In this document: in pieces, positions 45,505 through 57,500 of the stretch
How the letters are laid out: the number at the start of each line of letters is the position of its first letter
Numbering within the stretch: the stretch's first letter is position 1
NCBI RefSeq assembly: GCF_051622035.1
Contig: NC_135362.1
Coordinates: 11,783,501-11,847,500, forward strand
Length of the DNA: 64,000 nucleotides
Source: Arctopsyche grandis
Taxonomy: Eukaryota > Arthropoda > Insecta > Trichoptera > Hydropsychidae
Direction of reading: 5' to 3'
Notes under the pieces: model-generated
Seen by the model: the letters and a program-made list of their open reading frames with translations, nothing else
What the model was told of the DNA's origin: nothing
The model's database searches: none
Program-made: the position numbers and the translations under genes

Positions 45505-47777
45505 TTATTCCCGTATTTTATTATCTTTTACTTTCACGCTTAAAATAAAATCATTGATTTCGGAATTTTTATTCATATTTTTCCACAGTTCGTAGAAACA
45601 AATCGTCGACTGGAATCTGTAGCACACCACCATTGGCAAGGCTATATGAGTTATAATTGTCCAAGCCCAAACACCATAAAATTCCAACTGAAAAATACAA
45701 ACAGAAATATATACCTATAGTATTTTGATATAAATAAATATAAACACTGTGAACTTTATAATTATTATACTTGGAGCGGGTGAAATTCAGCTCTATTGTT
45801 TTTCACCCTATTTATGATCCACAATGATATATTGGACATGATCAAGAACGTCATCAACTGCCTGGCAAATTTCTGCTTGATATTTTGCTCTGAGTTACAA
45901 TGTCTTCTCCATGCCTCAATGATTAATAGAGTTTGGCACGAGCTTTGCAAAACGGCACACATTGGCAAAGCTATTCTGAAAATAGTCATAATGAAATTAA
46001 AATTAAAAATTAAAAACAATGATAAATATTTGATTTATAAATAAATAACCTGATTAGTTTCGAATTTGCAGCATCCTCTATGATCAAAAAATAGTAACCA
46101 ATCACTTGAAATAGAGAATATAAATAGACACCAGACTGAGTGACGAATAGTAAAACATGTTCTGAGTGGAATTCAGTTTTAATATTGTGAAGTTCTACCC
46201 TTCTCACCAAAGTCATAAATATGATTGATACAATTGTTGCAGTTACAAACAAAATGATTTCCCAAATGTCTATCTGTCGAATTTGTAAAAAATTTATCAA
46301 ATAGTCATTCATTTATATTTTTTGTTGAATTCAATAATTTACCTGTAACACTGCTATATCCAAAAATGCAGGCATTTTAACTAGCTCATAGAACATTATC
46401 AAACTTAATATAGTTCCAGAAAGCAGCGTGATAGCCAACATTATTCCTTTTTGAGCGTTTGCACAATCAAAATAGAATCTGTTCACAGGCTCGTTGTTAT
46501 CGATGGAAGAACCTCTTGGATCTGACGATATTGTTTTCATAGTTTTCTGTAAGTTTATTCGATTTAAATCATTTGGTGATACGAAAAATGAGTATTGTTT
46601 ATTAGATACATTTATAAATTATCTAACATTATTCATATACGATGTTGAGCAAATATTTTTCCACATTATGACTAAAATAACCGTACACAAAAGGCTGTAT
46701 TCAACAGCACAGGGCGATAAGTAAGGATTGGCATTCCTCAGCAGTGGTTTCATGATGTTGGAGCTGTAACATTCGGGTGAATTGCTGTCGAATTCCCAAG
46801 AAAATTTGTAAAAATCTAATGACAGATTTCTAGCGATATCGTCCATGTTTAAAAGTTGCATATTTTTGCTGCTGTTTTGTAAAGTTTCTGTTATGATTTT
46901 ATTCTGGGTGGCATTGAATATGTCAAATTTCGTCTCTTCAATTATCACTCTTAACCAAGCGCAAATATTTGTGGCTATCAAATGCATCAGGCCGAATCTA
47001 CGCATCGTCACATGCTTGTGCTTTGTAATTTGCTAAAAAAATTACACTTTATTACTAAAATTGATACATTTCAAATTGCAAACAAATGCAAATTACGCAC
47101 TTGACTCCACGAAAAAATGAAAACCATTTGTTGCAGCATAAATATGACTTTGGTCAAAGGCGTTAATGCCATTAGTGGTTCGTTACATTTGCTGGTCAAT
47201 TCGAAATATTGACCAAACTGTAAACTCGAATAAATAATAGAAACCATTCCAAACGTAGCAACGCCCATATGTAAATAAAAACTTCCATGTCTTATTTGGG
47301 GACCACCATCGCTTAGAAATGCTAAAAAAAAACGCAATAATTAATATATTAAAAAATATACATATGCTTAGATAAGGTCAATGCTAGTATGTGATAGGTA
47401 CTTTTTTCATTATTCTTTCTGCGACGAATAGTATTTTTCTCTTTTAAATACATTACATATAAATATGTGAGAAAGCAAACACTGACTATGTTTAAAAATA
47501 CATAAAAACCCTTAAAATTTAAATTAAATATTATTTATCATATATTTTTGAGTGTGTGACAACACATACTTCAAATAAACTAACGTCAATATTTCTAGGT
47601 GATGCTCCAATTATGGAATTTGTAACTGGTAAAGCCACCCCTAATATGATGAAAAATTTTGCATAAAAAGCTGACATGATAATGGAGGTAGATTCTCTAA
47701 AACAAACAACAAAAAATAGTACAAAAGTGCAAATTGAATAACAATACGCACGTGACAACTTACATTTGCTTCTTCAT
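45505..47777 (-). CDS. Otopetrin-like proton channel, short N-terminus
   Basis: Nine exons: 45505-45687, 45771-45975, 46050-46273, 46343-46546, 46628-47032, 47101-47321, 47402-47510, 47570-47696 and 47764-47777, giving 563 aa. The start exon is only 14 nt (ATGAAGAAGCAAAT before GTAAGT). It is inferred because it completes the codon of the next exon, so the N-terminus is less certain than the rest. Otopetrin hallmarks: SAFYAKFFIILGVALPVT, GFYVFLNIVSVCFLTYLYV, RHGSFYLHMGVATFGMVSII, GLMHLIATNICAW, CAVEYSLLCTVILVIMWKN, and near the end FYGVWAWTIITHIALPMVV with STICFYELWKN. Many hydrophobic segments fit the 12-helix fold of plasma-membrane proton channels. An AATAAA signal overlaps the stop codon. 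It is a paralogue of 54525-60841 on the same strand. Confidence 0.9.
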
Positions 47778-47897
47778 GATTTATCAAAAATATTTTTTTT
47801 ATTATCTTACACTATAATTTTATGATTGGATGTATGCACGTGTCACTCACTAGGACAGATTTTTAATTAAAATTTTATATTTTGGTCCTTTTTTCAG

Positions 47898-48089
47898 ATA
47901 TATGTCTGCCTGTCACGAGCAGCCATTCGATATGGTGATACGTGCTGGTCTGTAGTGCTTTACCCAGATATGCTGGAAGATTGGCAAGCCACTCGAGTAC
48001 TCAAGTGGGTGCTAATTAATATGTCGATTTGCTTGTTTATAGTCAATTCGATGAAGCTTCAACTATGTACTACTGTAGGCCAACAATAG
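47898..48089 (+). other. Orphan exon-like reading frame opposite the otopetrin gene
   Basis: A good acceptor (CCTTTTTTCAG ending at 47897) is followed by 63 codons and a stop: IYVCLSRAAIRYGDTCWSVV, LYPDMLEDWQATRVLKWVL, ending VGQQ. The composition (three Trp, balanced charges) looks protein-like for AT-rich DNA. AATAAA motifs follow near 48220. No upstream exon on the plus strand was found and I do not recognise the family. It may be the last exon of an unseen gene or a relic. Confidence 0.35.
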
Positions 48090-48634
48090 ACCATTCGTAT
48101 AACTACACATTCATCGATTTAGTTTCAAGGATTTGGCTTATTTTATTAGGAAAAGTTTTATAAATTATGTATGAACATATTATATTATATAAAATATAAT
48201 AGTCATTATTATTATTTTTTAATAATAAAATATGACTAATCTATGTAAATGTAAAAAAAAGAACTCATCGAGTTTATATGATGTCATTTTAGGTAAATTT
48301 TATACGATAATAAATGTTTGATGTTTATGAAATGCAAAAAAAAAACACGAAATGTTAAATGAGATGTTAAATGTAGTGTAAATATGAGAGTGTTTGTTTA
48401 TAGATCAGGGAAAAATGTATTGGACACGTTTCTTTTTTGGGAAATTTTCTGCGAAATACGCCAAATTTTGAAACGTTTAGCATACCGAGGGGAAAATACG
48501 TAGTACACATACATAATGTGTATTCGAATAATTTAATGTTTATCATATGTTTTTGGTCAATATATTTAATATACATTCATAGAAACAATTATCGATTTAT
48601 TGAGATAATGTTCAAGTAGTATATGTCTGTACAT

Positions 48635-49200
48635 GTTACAGTCGAAGGGTATTTTCAGTTGTAATATGTACATATATTCCAACTGGTGTTTTAGGTCATC
48701 CGTATTCGAATACAACTCAAATACACTTTCAACAATGTGCGCCAGTTGTAATATAACAGTTGAGTTTTGACAGCTTTGAAGTTTTTACGAGTTTTTTAGA
48801 ATTCAATAATGCGTTAATATTTTTTTAGATATTACGAATTATGGCAATGATTATCGTATTATAATGATTACTCTAAGAATGTGTTCAAAACAAAAATGTG
48901 ACTTTCCAACGCAATTTACTTGCCGAGTGACGTTTTCACGAAAATCTGACCTCTCCTTACCTGGTACCAATTTATAGTTGAACTGTATTTTCAGTTGTAA
49001 TATATTTTCACCAGTTGGAATGTAATTCACCATATGAATCAACTTACGTAGGTTGAGACGCAATATATTCCAACTAGTCAAAATATATTACAATTGAAAA
49101 TACACCAACTATAATGGTAGTTGGTACCAGGTCAGATAGAAAATATTCTAACTAGTCAAAATAAATTACAATTGGAAGATACACTTCAACTGTAACATAC
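48635..49200. repeat. Nested fold-back repeat
   Basis: Outer ends TGTTACAGTCGAAGGGTATT and, inverted, TGTTACAGTTGAAGTGTATC. Within it, TTTTCAGTTGTAATAT and ATATTCCAACT motifs recur in both orientations, and a second palindrome spans about 48958-49132 (TACCTGGTACCA and TGGTACCAGG). Confidence 0.65.
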
Positions 49201-49610
49201 ACAATACATCATCGGAAATATTTTTTTATAACAATTTAATAAATATTATTTGCTTCGTGGTAGGTAAATAATAATAACTATTCGTGTTTTCAAATTGTAC
49301 TGTACATAATTATATTAAAGGTTTTTTTTTCTAATAGCCTGTGTGTATTCGTCTGAATAACAAATAAAAATAGCCTCCCTTTATTCAGAGCCGTTTTTTA
49401 AAACAACATTTATAAGAATTGCAACACAGAATATAAATAGCTACTTTTTCCTTTGACGTGTTTTTATTTGAAAGATACGCTTATAAGATAAATATATTTG
49501 GTTTAACAGTTATCATGATAAAATATAATATTTGGGTAGCAGAATGGATTTTTTTTAACATAATATGGATAGGTAGATAGGTTTTTATATAATTATTAAC
49601 ATTTTTGTAA
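49201..49610. other. Intergenic, nothing recognised
   Basis: AT-rich sequence without gene or repeat ends. Confidence 0.4.
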
Positions 49611-49619
49611 CGTGCACAG

Positions 49620-49930
49620 GTGTTCCATTTATTATTTATTTATTTATTATTATTATTTATTATTAATAGTTTTGGACCATTGTGGCATTACAGGAAGAAC
49701 CTAATGCGCCACAATGGCCTACATTTAACAAAGATAATACAAGTAAAAAAAAACAGAAAAATTAGAAAGCAGAATAAAAAAATAATAAAAAGTAACAAAA
49801 GGAAAATAATAATACAAATAAAATAGTACATAAAATGTACAAAGGAGAAAGAAAAAGTAAAATAAATCAACAAAATATGAATAAAAAATAAAAAATAAAA
49901 AATTATGAATTAAAAAAATAAAAAATTATA
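49620..49930 (-). repeat. Retroposon tail with stem-loop and A-rich body
   Basis: A TTTATT-type tail (49627-49670) is followed by a perfect-arm hairpin (CCATTGTGGCATTA and TAATGCGCCACAATGG, 49677-49717) and an A-rich stretch. The hairpin has the GCGCATT element of the SINE tails at 51650 and 13607. Another short hairpin (GGTCCACCCCCACT / AGTGGGGGTCGACC) is at 49932-49988. Confidence 0.55.
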
Positions 49931-50072
49931 ATGGTCCACCCCCACTGTAAAGATGTGCGAGAAGATTATTTTGAGGAGTGGGGGTCGACCTTTATGAATA
50001 GAATGACACATAATACTGCGACATATATTTTTGTAACTTCGTCATTTAGTTACACTTGTAGTCCACATATTA

Positions 50073-50358
50073 GGGCGCAGATACACAGTGGTACGCGACA
50101 CGTGTTTTTTTAGTTTTGCACGTATAAAAAAAACTAGCACGCTTGATTTATGCTATGGTGATCTAGGCCAAAACTCATCCTCTAGAGTGTTTTTGGTGAT
50201 ATTTTAAACCTTGTACGTGCATATGTGTGACAGTGATTCCCATATTTAAAATTTCAAGGAATGTAGGAGAAACTTTTAAGATCATACGAATTAACAATGA
50301 TACGCTCATTCACAGCTGGAGTCTATCTAGGTATGCCATGACGTGCTCGATATGTACA
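50073..50358 (+). mobile_element. MITE, GCAGACACAC family
   Basis: Starts GGGCGCAGATACACAGTGG and shares GTGTTTTTGGTGATATT and GATTCCCATATTT with the copy at 57214-57513. The right end is less clear. Confidence 0.65.
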
Positions 50359-50557
50359 TATGTAGTTATACGTCAAAATTTAGTACTTAGTTGATAGATA
50401 AGAATTGTACAGTATTTATAAATATCAATCTGAGCCATTGAGATGTAGAATCACAAATGTGAGATTTAGTTCCGTAAAAATCAAGTTTCTGTGATTTTTA
50501 TTTTCTATTAGTATTTTACCCGTTGATTTTTCAGTGGATAGTTATTGTAAAAAAATG

Positions 50558-50790
50558 ATAAGGCGAAGACACACTGAATCGAACGGCACGGGCATGTTTT
50601 TGGCCTCCTGTGGTGAAAAATCCGCAGGATTTTTTTTTCGTAATCTTTTGACAAGTTTCTCCTATAATTCTTCAAATATGAGAATGACCGTTATCGACCA
50701 CTGTCAAAATAGCAAAGCTTATGCGTGTTACTGTTTTTTATACACATCTAAAAAATAACATGTGCCATGTGTTCCTTTGTGTGTCTGCTG
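50558..50790 (-). mobile_element. MITE, GCAGACACAC family
   Basis: GACACACTGAATCGAACGGC at one end and TGTGTTCCTTTGTGTGTCTG at the other, with the internal CTTCAAATATGAGAATGACC. Same family as 17343 and 57214. Confidence 0.65.
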
Positions 50791-50799
50791 TATCTTAAT

Positions 50800-51330
50800 G
50801 GTAAGAACACACTGAATCGTACTGCACGGACGTGCTTTTGGTTTCCAGCTGAGATGGGCATATCTTCATGTCATTGTTAATTTGTACAGTAATATTGTAA
50901 CGTGGAAATACGAGAGAGAGTATCCACTGTCTAAGTTCATTTGTGGGTGAACAATAGATACCCCGGATTAGGCTAATGAGGCTCAATAAGCGCCCAAACA
51001 AAGGATACGCTGGAGTTCTCACTGACCTGGGCGAGTGCATGCGTAAACAATAGACTCGCCAGGGTAGACATTTTAGTGCATAGACAATAGACACATTAAT
51101 GGATCGGGGAAGCTGTAATAGGCAATTTGTCTTTTACACGGTAGATCAGATTATTCTGGAGTGAGTAATGGATCCGTGTGGACTTCTTGAATCGTTGAAT
51201 AAATACTGTGAAGCGACTTTGGGCTTTCATTTGGATCTTGAACCCACCCCTACGCAACAATATTAATTCGACAAGTTTTTCCACGTTTCTTCAAATACAG
51301 GAATCACAGTCAAACCGATGTCAAAATAAG
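50800..51330 (-). mobile_element. MITE of the same family split by a solo LTR
   Basis: AAGAACACACTGAATCGTAC at the left and, after the LTR, ATTAATTCGACAAGTTTTTC and CTTCAAATACAGGAATCACA at the right match uninterrupted copies elsewhere. Confidence 0.65.
50896..51259 (+). mobile_element. Solo LTR (retrotransposon fossil)
   Basis: 364 bp, from TGTAACGTGG to CCTACGCAACA, with ATAT on both sides (50892-50895 and 51260-51263). Related to the solo LTR at 17941-18310 but clearly diverged, so the two are from different insertions of an old family. No genes. Confidence 0.8.
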
Positions 51331-51399
51331 GATAAAATATCACCGAAAACACTCTAGGGGGTGAGGTTTGTGAAAAGACGCCATGGTATATTAAGGATT

Positions 51400-51625
51400 A
51401 TACAATAAGAAATTGAGATATCCATATTTATTATACTAGAAATAAGAACAATTTAGCTGTAGATAGAGTAAGGAAAAAGAAGACAGCTGGTGGTGTTTTA
51501 CACAGGGGTGTGCTCATATACAATACCCTCCCTGATTGCGTCAGGTCTTCTAAGACCGTGGATGCATTCTTGAGAGGGACGAATATATATATGCACTGTC
51601 CTTCACCTCTGTGAAGGACAGTGCA
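51400..51625 (+). mobile_element. 3' end of a LINE (non-LTR retrotransposon)
   Basis: The frame gives TRNKNNLAVDRVRKKKTAGG then VLIYNTLPDCVRSSKTVDAF, the usual extreme C-terminus of a LINE reverse-transcriptase protein (fNxLP...F). After the stop comes a perfect 15-bp hairpin (TGCACTGTCCTTCAC, 51592-51625) and a TATTTATTTATT tail. Strongly 5'-truncated. Confidence 0.7.
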
Positions 51626-52094
51626 TATTTATTTATTTACAAATATAACAGGAAGGCTTAACAGGTAAACCCCAAATGCGCCTTCCTGGTCCACATAATT
51701 ATTACATAGATACATGTAAATCTAAACAATATTTGACATCTATGGTCAGATATTACTAACATCGTATTAATACGATAAATAACAATGAATAACTTTCATG
51801 TAACAATACGAATTTTTATATTCGATAAACAACCACAGAGACATCTATGGTGAGCAATATGGCGAAACTTAAGATATAACAATAACTAAAGGTTCGCAAC
51901 AGAAAATTGGGAAGGAAACGCCAATTTTTACAGGAATCGTTTCAATGAAAATCAGAAAAATTGGCAAATTCTGATAAGAAACGATCGACCTTGACAAATC
52001 AAGGTCTGGCCAACAGCGAGACTTAGCGGGAATCGAACTCGTAACATCAAGTACGAAATAATTCAACATTCACCACTAGACCACGCTGCTGGTT
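51626..52094 (-). mobile_element. tRNA-derived SINE, complete
   Basis: Read on the minus strand: the head starts ACCAGCAGCGTGG with A box TGGTCTAGTGG (about 52083-52073) and B box GAGTTCGATTCCC (about 52040-52028), the RNA polymerase III promoter of tRNA-like SINEs. A body with CGATCGTTTC and CATAGATGTC follows, then a tail stem-loop (AGGAAGGCGC / GCCTTCCT, 51650-51687) and an AAATAAATAAATA tail. It meets the LINE tail end to end. Confidence 0.85.
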
Positions 52095-53840
52095 AAATAT
52101 ATAAATTTAAATTTATACATACAATTTTAGAGTTAAGTAATTAAGAATGTATTTTTAAATTAGCTAGATAGCTAAAATTATATAAATAAATATGTGATTT
52201 TAAATTAAAATTATTTAAAACTTTGCTAGAATAGTAGATATGTATAGAATGTTCAGATAGACAGAATGGAAACAGGAACAAAACTGCACTAATAATTAAA
52301 TTTATCCAAATTGTGGATGTGTATTTTCTGTGCTCTATGGACCTGTGGTAAGATTATCGTTAAAAAGGATGATTAGTACCAGAGCTCGGCGTAGCCCTGA
52401 TCCGAAATTGGATTCGTATTTTACAATAGACTCGACCAGAGTGGAGCAGGGAGGTGGGGAGCGTGCTAAAAAAACGGAACACAAAAAGAGTAAAATAGAA
52501 TAGAAAATATTATCCGGAAAGGGAAGGATGTCGCTAGCAGAGTGGGATTATCGACTGCAAAAACGTTGTCGTTCCTGTTTTATTTTGGTACAGCTACCTG
52601 TCCACCGATCCATGAACATCCCCCCTGCGATTATGGTGACACGACACGTACACACACACAGTGGGATCCATGCTCTTTTGACTATTACCCGAATGTTCTT
52701 ACTTTGTTCTATCCGATGGACTACTTTGAGGTCTCATTATTAACATGCGAGCGGACGGCTTTGATGAAATTTTCATCGTCAGGTAGGCATGAGCTGACGG
52801 ATGGCTGGGTTTTGTAGGCGCTAGGGCGGGGGCAGAGCACCGGGGTCGGCGCCCCCATGTCACCCCCATCCTCCTCTCCCAATCGTGTCATGCTTATTTG
52901 CTTGGATCAATCATGCCGTATCGCAGGCAATACATCACATTTTCCGGGGTGCTCAATCCGAACGCGCACGGTTAATCATCCGTTTGTGCTCATCTTGGCA
53001 CGACCCTTTGACTAAGCCTAAACCGAATACATATGTACGTACAAATGTTGACGTTGAGGTCTGTCGCATACTGAAAGATCGAATGGACTACCCTTATAAT
53101 CGGATGTCTCGAGTGTGCGTTTGCTAATCGACGTTTGAACGATCACTGGATGCCTCTATAATTGTATAGAGCGGTCTACATTTTGATTGTTTAGAAACTG
53201 AAAACTGGTAACAAATTTCCCAAGGTGAGATCTGTGTGCAGACAAATCGGTATGCAAGTTTACATAAAGTTGTGTGCCGTAGAGATTTTTTAGACTATTT
53301 ACTTGCATACAGATAATAATTTTGTTCATAGAACATACATACATATGCATGTGCATACACATGTACAATAAGATTCCAAAAATACATTTGGAAAAAAAAA
53401 TTCGGCATAATGTTCTTAGAAGGGAAATAGTGAGATTTGTCTTTCATAAATTAGAGGTAGGACCGAAAGCGTGCTTTTTCCTGGAAACAGGAGGTTTTGG
53501 GTCTATTTTCAAGAAAACAGGACAAACTACAAAGTGCAAAAAAAAGGTTCATCATAAAAATGCACGGTGAACAATGAACAATGAACGGCGCAATCTTGGT
53601 CCGCTCTTTACTCATAATGCCTCCAGCTACAAATGGCGTAGATAAAATGTTATGATTAAAGAGCGGCGTTCGGAGGATGCTTTATGCACAAAAAATGGTT
53701 CACTATTGTCATCCTTGTATTTTTGCTCTCTTGCTTTGTGCGGTAATGGAGAGGTCTATTGTTTGACGAGCACTGAGCCAACGCTCAAGTCTACTTATGA
53801 TTGACTTGTCTGCTGGCTAATCATTACGTGTATGTGGACA
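52095..53840. other. Intergenic, no gene recognised
   Basis: GC content rises at 52380-53100 and several short frames appear there, but none resembles a known protein and no splice-consistent model was found. Possibly decayed element sequence. Confidence 0.4.
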
Positions 53841-53845
53841 TTTAA

Positions 53846-54045
53846 GGTGCAAACACACATAATAGTATACGCCATGTAATTTTTTTAGATAGCTTTGCAT
53901 ATGCAAAAAAAAACTGCTGGGTCAAATCTATATGATTTGTACGAAATAACAATGACATGAAGATGTCATGTACATCCCAGCTGGAAACCAAGCGCACGCC
54001 TGTGCCGTGCAATTCAGCTTGTTCTCATCAGAGTTAGAACACGCT
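53846..54045 (+). mobile_element. MITE, GCAGACACAC family, partial
   Basis: Starts AAGGTGCAAACACACATAAT and ends near CCTGTGCCGTGCAATTCAGC, in the orientation of the right end of 57214-57513. Confidence 0.6.
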
Positions 54046-54144
54046 GAACACGTGATAAGATCGTACAAATTAACATGAAATGAAGACACGGCCATCACAG
54101 CTGAAGTCCAACCTGCCGCATTTTTTAGTGTGTTACAAGTTATA

Positions 54145-54179
54145 ACGACTAATGGTTATAACTTATAACCATTAGTCGT
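54145..54179. repeat. Perfect short palindrome
   Basis: ACGACTAATGGTTATA and its inverse, separated by three bases. Confidence 0.85.
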
Positions 54180-54524
54180 ATCCCATTTCAATGATATCTG
54201 GTGATTCTCAAATTGTTTCTAGACTCAATGCATACGATTAACGGTCATTGGAGTATAAACTACTATCGTTTATAACCAATTGTTTCGGACATCTACCTTT
54301 TTTCCTGTTTCTTAGAAGACACGACGATACTATTCACCACATATCACAAAAATATTATTGAACTAAAATGGTTTGATATTGCTATTTGTTCATTTATAGG
54401 CTGCGAAAAATTGTTATGTCTACTCACGTTAATACTTTATAATGGTTAGGGTTGAATCAAATGAAAATCATACGTGCTTAAATAAATATATTTCTTACAG
54501 TAAAATATAAATACTAGGGGACAT

Positions 54525-57500
54525 TTAATGATGTTCAGATTTAATTTTGTATGCATTCTTCCATATTTCGAACAGGCAAATTGTGGAATGGAACCTGTAG
54601 AAAATGACCAGCGGCATGGAGACGTGGGTAATGACCGTCCACGGCCACACCCCAAAGAACGTCAGATGGGTAGGCCTGAACTCGGCACGACCCTTTTCCA
54701 GGGTGTTGGTCGTCCATAGAGCCATATTGGCAACGAGCAAAAATGTGATCACTTGTCGACCGGGCCTCTTTCTAATTTGAGCCCTCGAGCTGCAGCGACG
54801 CCACCAAGAACCCAGAACGAACATCGTCTGAACTACGGCCTGCAAAAATAATAAAATAATAAATAAAAATATCGTAAATACCGAATCATTTGCATCAATA
54901 TACAAACCTGAATTAACGAAAACAGTTCTGACACGAGTCCTAAAATTCCAGTACCTTGCGGAGCGTCTATAGTGAAATAGCTACCGATGATGCTGAACAT
55001 GCAATATATAAATACTCCAGTTTGGGCCATCACCAATAGGGTAGTGTCGAGACTTAAAGAAGCTGTATTACCTACAATTTAATTAAACTAATTCAGTACA
55101 TCTGTTCAAAATAATATATAGGTGATAAATAGTACTGTACCACCGTTCTTTTTGTAGAATTTTAGATTCCTCATTTGGATCATAGCAATGGCGACGGCTA
55201 ACAATGTGATGATGTATAGAATCAACTCGCAAACATTAACTTCATATATAGCCATCTAAAGTATTAAACAATTATAATGAATTCATATATTCGTGTATAA
55301 TTTTAAATCGCTTCAACCAGTGACGTCCCGAGACTATGTGCTGCCCTTAGGCTGAGTATATAATATGTAAAATATGAGTAAACATATTTTTAAGATTAGA
55401 ATATCACAAATTAAATATTATCTTATTCAATATGCGCAATTAAAAAGAAGCATGCGCCGAAGGTGAAAGTATTTTTTAGATTTTTGAAAAAGTTTGGTGT
55501 AGAATATGAGCTCAATGAGTTACGGTTCGGAGAAGACTATCTTCAAAAGTCATACAGTTTTTCATATCTTCATCTAAGTTTTGTTATTAAAATATTTATC
55601 ACTTCTTTCATTTCTACTCTAAACAAAAAAATATCATCATAAGGAACAGATTGTTGAGATCGACCTTAAAAAATGTGTCGTCATATGTCGGTAACATGAT
55701 CCATTCCAGATATTAGCCAAAGGAGTGTTAGGCTCCCCAGCTCTCCAGCCATTAATGATATTAGAGATATAGAAAACTTACTCCTTGACGATTTTTTGTC
55801 GAACAGATGGAAAACGAGATTCCAAGAATTTTATTTATTACTAACTTAATTTAAAATAAATTTTATTCTGCCATAATTTGCCGCCCCCTAAAATTTACTG
55901 CCTGTAGGAAAGTCCTATGCCTTCGGGACGTCACTGGTTACAACTTCATCAACATAAAATATTTACTTTGTTTAGTAATGGATCTTTGTTGAGTACAAAG
56001 AACATGATCAAAGATATAATTGTCACGACAATGATCAATATTCCTGAGAAAAGTCCTCGATGAGCACCGGCACAATCCACAGAGAAATGATGAGATGAGC
56101 GAGGATTTTTTGCCCCACCAAACACTATAAAAGAATTATTAAAGTTAAAACGATGTAATGAAGTTTTTAAAAATTAAGCCGACACATTGAACATACGTAT
56201 GGAGAATTGATGTATCAATTTTTCGTGGCTCATGGAATTGTGACACGATCTGCTTCGAGAGTCTGCTGGAGTGACTTTTCCTGTTCTGTCTAATTGTGCC
56301 GTTTTCCTGACTTTGATCTAAAATTTAATTTTGGCTACTGGTGACACAAAATTTTTATAAAAAATTAAAAAAAGGATTGCTTACATTTTTCCACATTTCG
56401 AACAAAATGACAGCGCATATCAGGGAGTATTCAACAGTGCACGGAAATAAGAACGGAGACGCGTTCTGGACCAGGGAACCCATGATGTTCGTCCTTCTGC
56501 ACTCGATAATATCGTTGTCTGGAGCACTCCTTTTAGTCATATGATGCTGAGCTACGGTCGAGCTATTCAAAGTTGAATTCCCCATATGTTCATACATTCC
56601 ATGCTGGAGATGAAGTATCTCATGTTTCGTCTCCTCAACGAGGACGTATAGCCACTCGCACAAATTAGTTGCTATCAAGTGCATCATACCGAACCTGGCC
56701 ACCAATATGTGTCTGTTCAATTCCATTTCCTACAATATTAATTATTCAGTGTTGGCTTTTGATACTTGTACATTTACTATTCGACGAACGGTAACTGTAC
56801 CTTGCTGTTGACGAATATAAATTGCATCTGCACCAGAGTGAGTATCATCCTTGCAGCTGGCGTCAATGCAAGTAATACGTTACTGCAACGAGAATCTCCT
56901 TTCAATTCGAAATATTGGCCGAATTCTAATCCGGAATATACCATTGATCCAATACCGAACGCTAAAATTGAATATGAATATAAATTGTACCATTTTGTTA
57001 TCATTTCATAAAATTATAAAACAAGAATGGCAAACGATACACTTTTTGTAGACATTTGTTGCAATACTCGGTAATGTAATCACATTTGCGTTATAAAAAT
57101 AAAAGTTACGTTCTATAATTCAATACTCTGTCTATATGTATATTATAATTTTTTACAACAACCAAATGCAGCGCTTCTTAAAAAGTGCGTCGCGGAACAT
57201 TTGAGGTGAGATAAAGGGCGCAGACATACAGAGTGGTACGTAGCACATTTTTTGCGTGTAAAAAAAACGCTTGATTTATGCTAGAAAAAAAAAAGGTCAC
57301 CTCTGGATTGTTTTTGGTGATATTAATATTTACCTTGTATTGACATAGGATTGATAGTGATCTATAACGATGATTCCCATATTTGAAGAAATGCAAGAAA
57401 AATTTGTCGAAATAATAACATTGTACGAATTAATAATGACATAAGACACGCCTATTCCCAGCAGGAGTCTCCCTAGGAATGCCGTGTCATACTATTATTT

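Noticed and set aside
52528-52817. Two overlapping plus-strand frames in a GC-richer patch
   Set aside because: They overlap in different frames with no recognisable domain and no consistent gene model.
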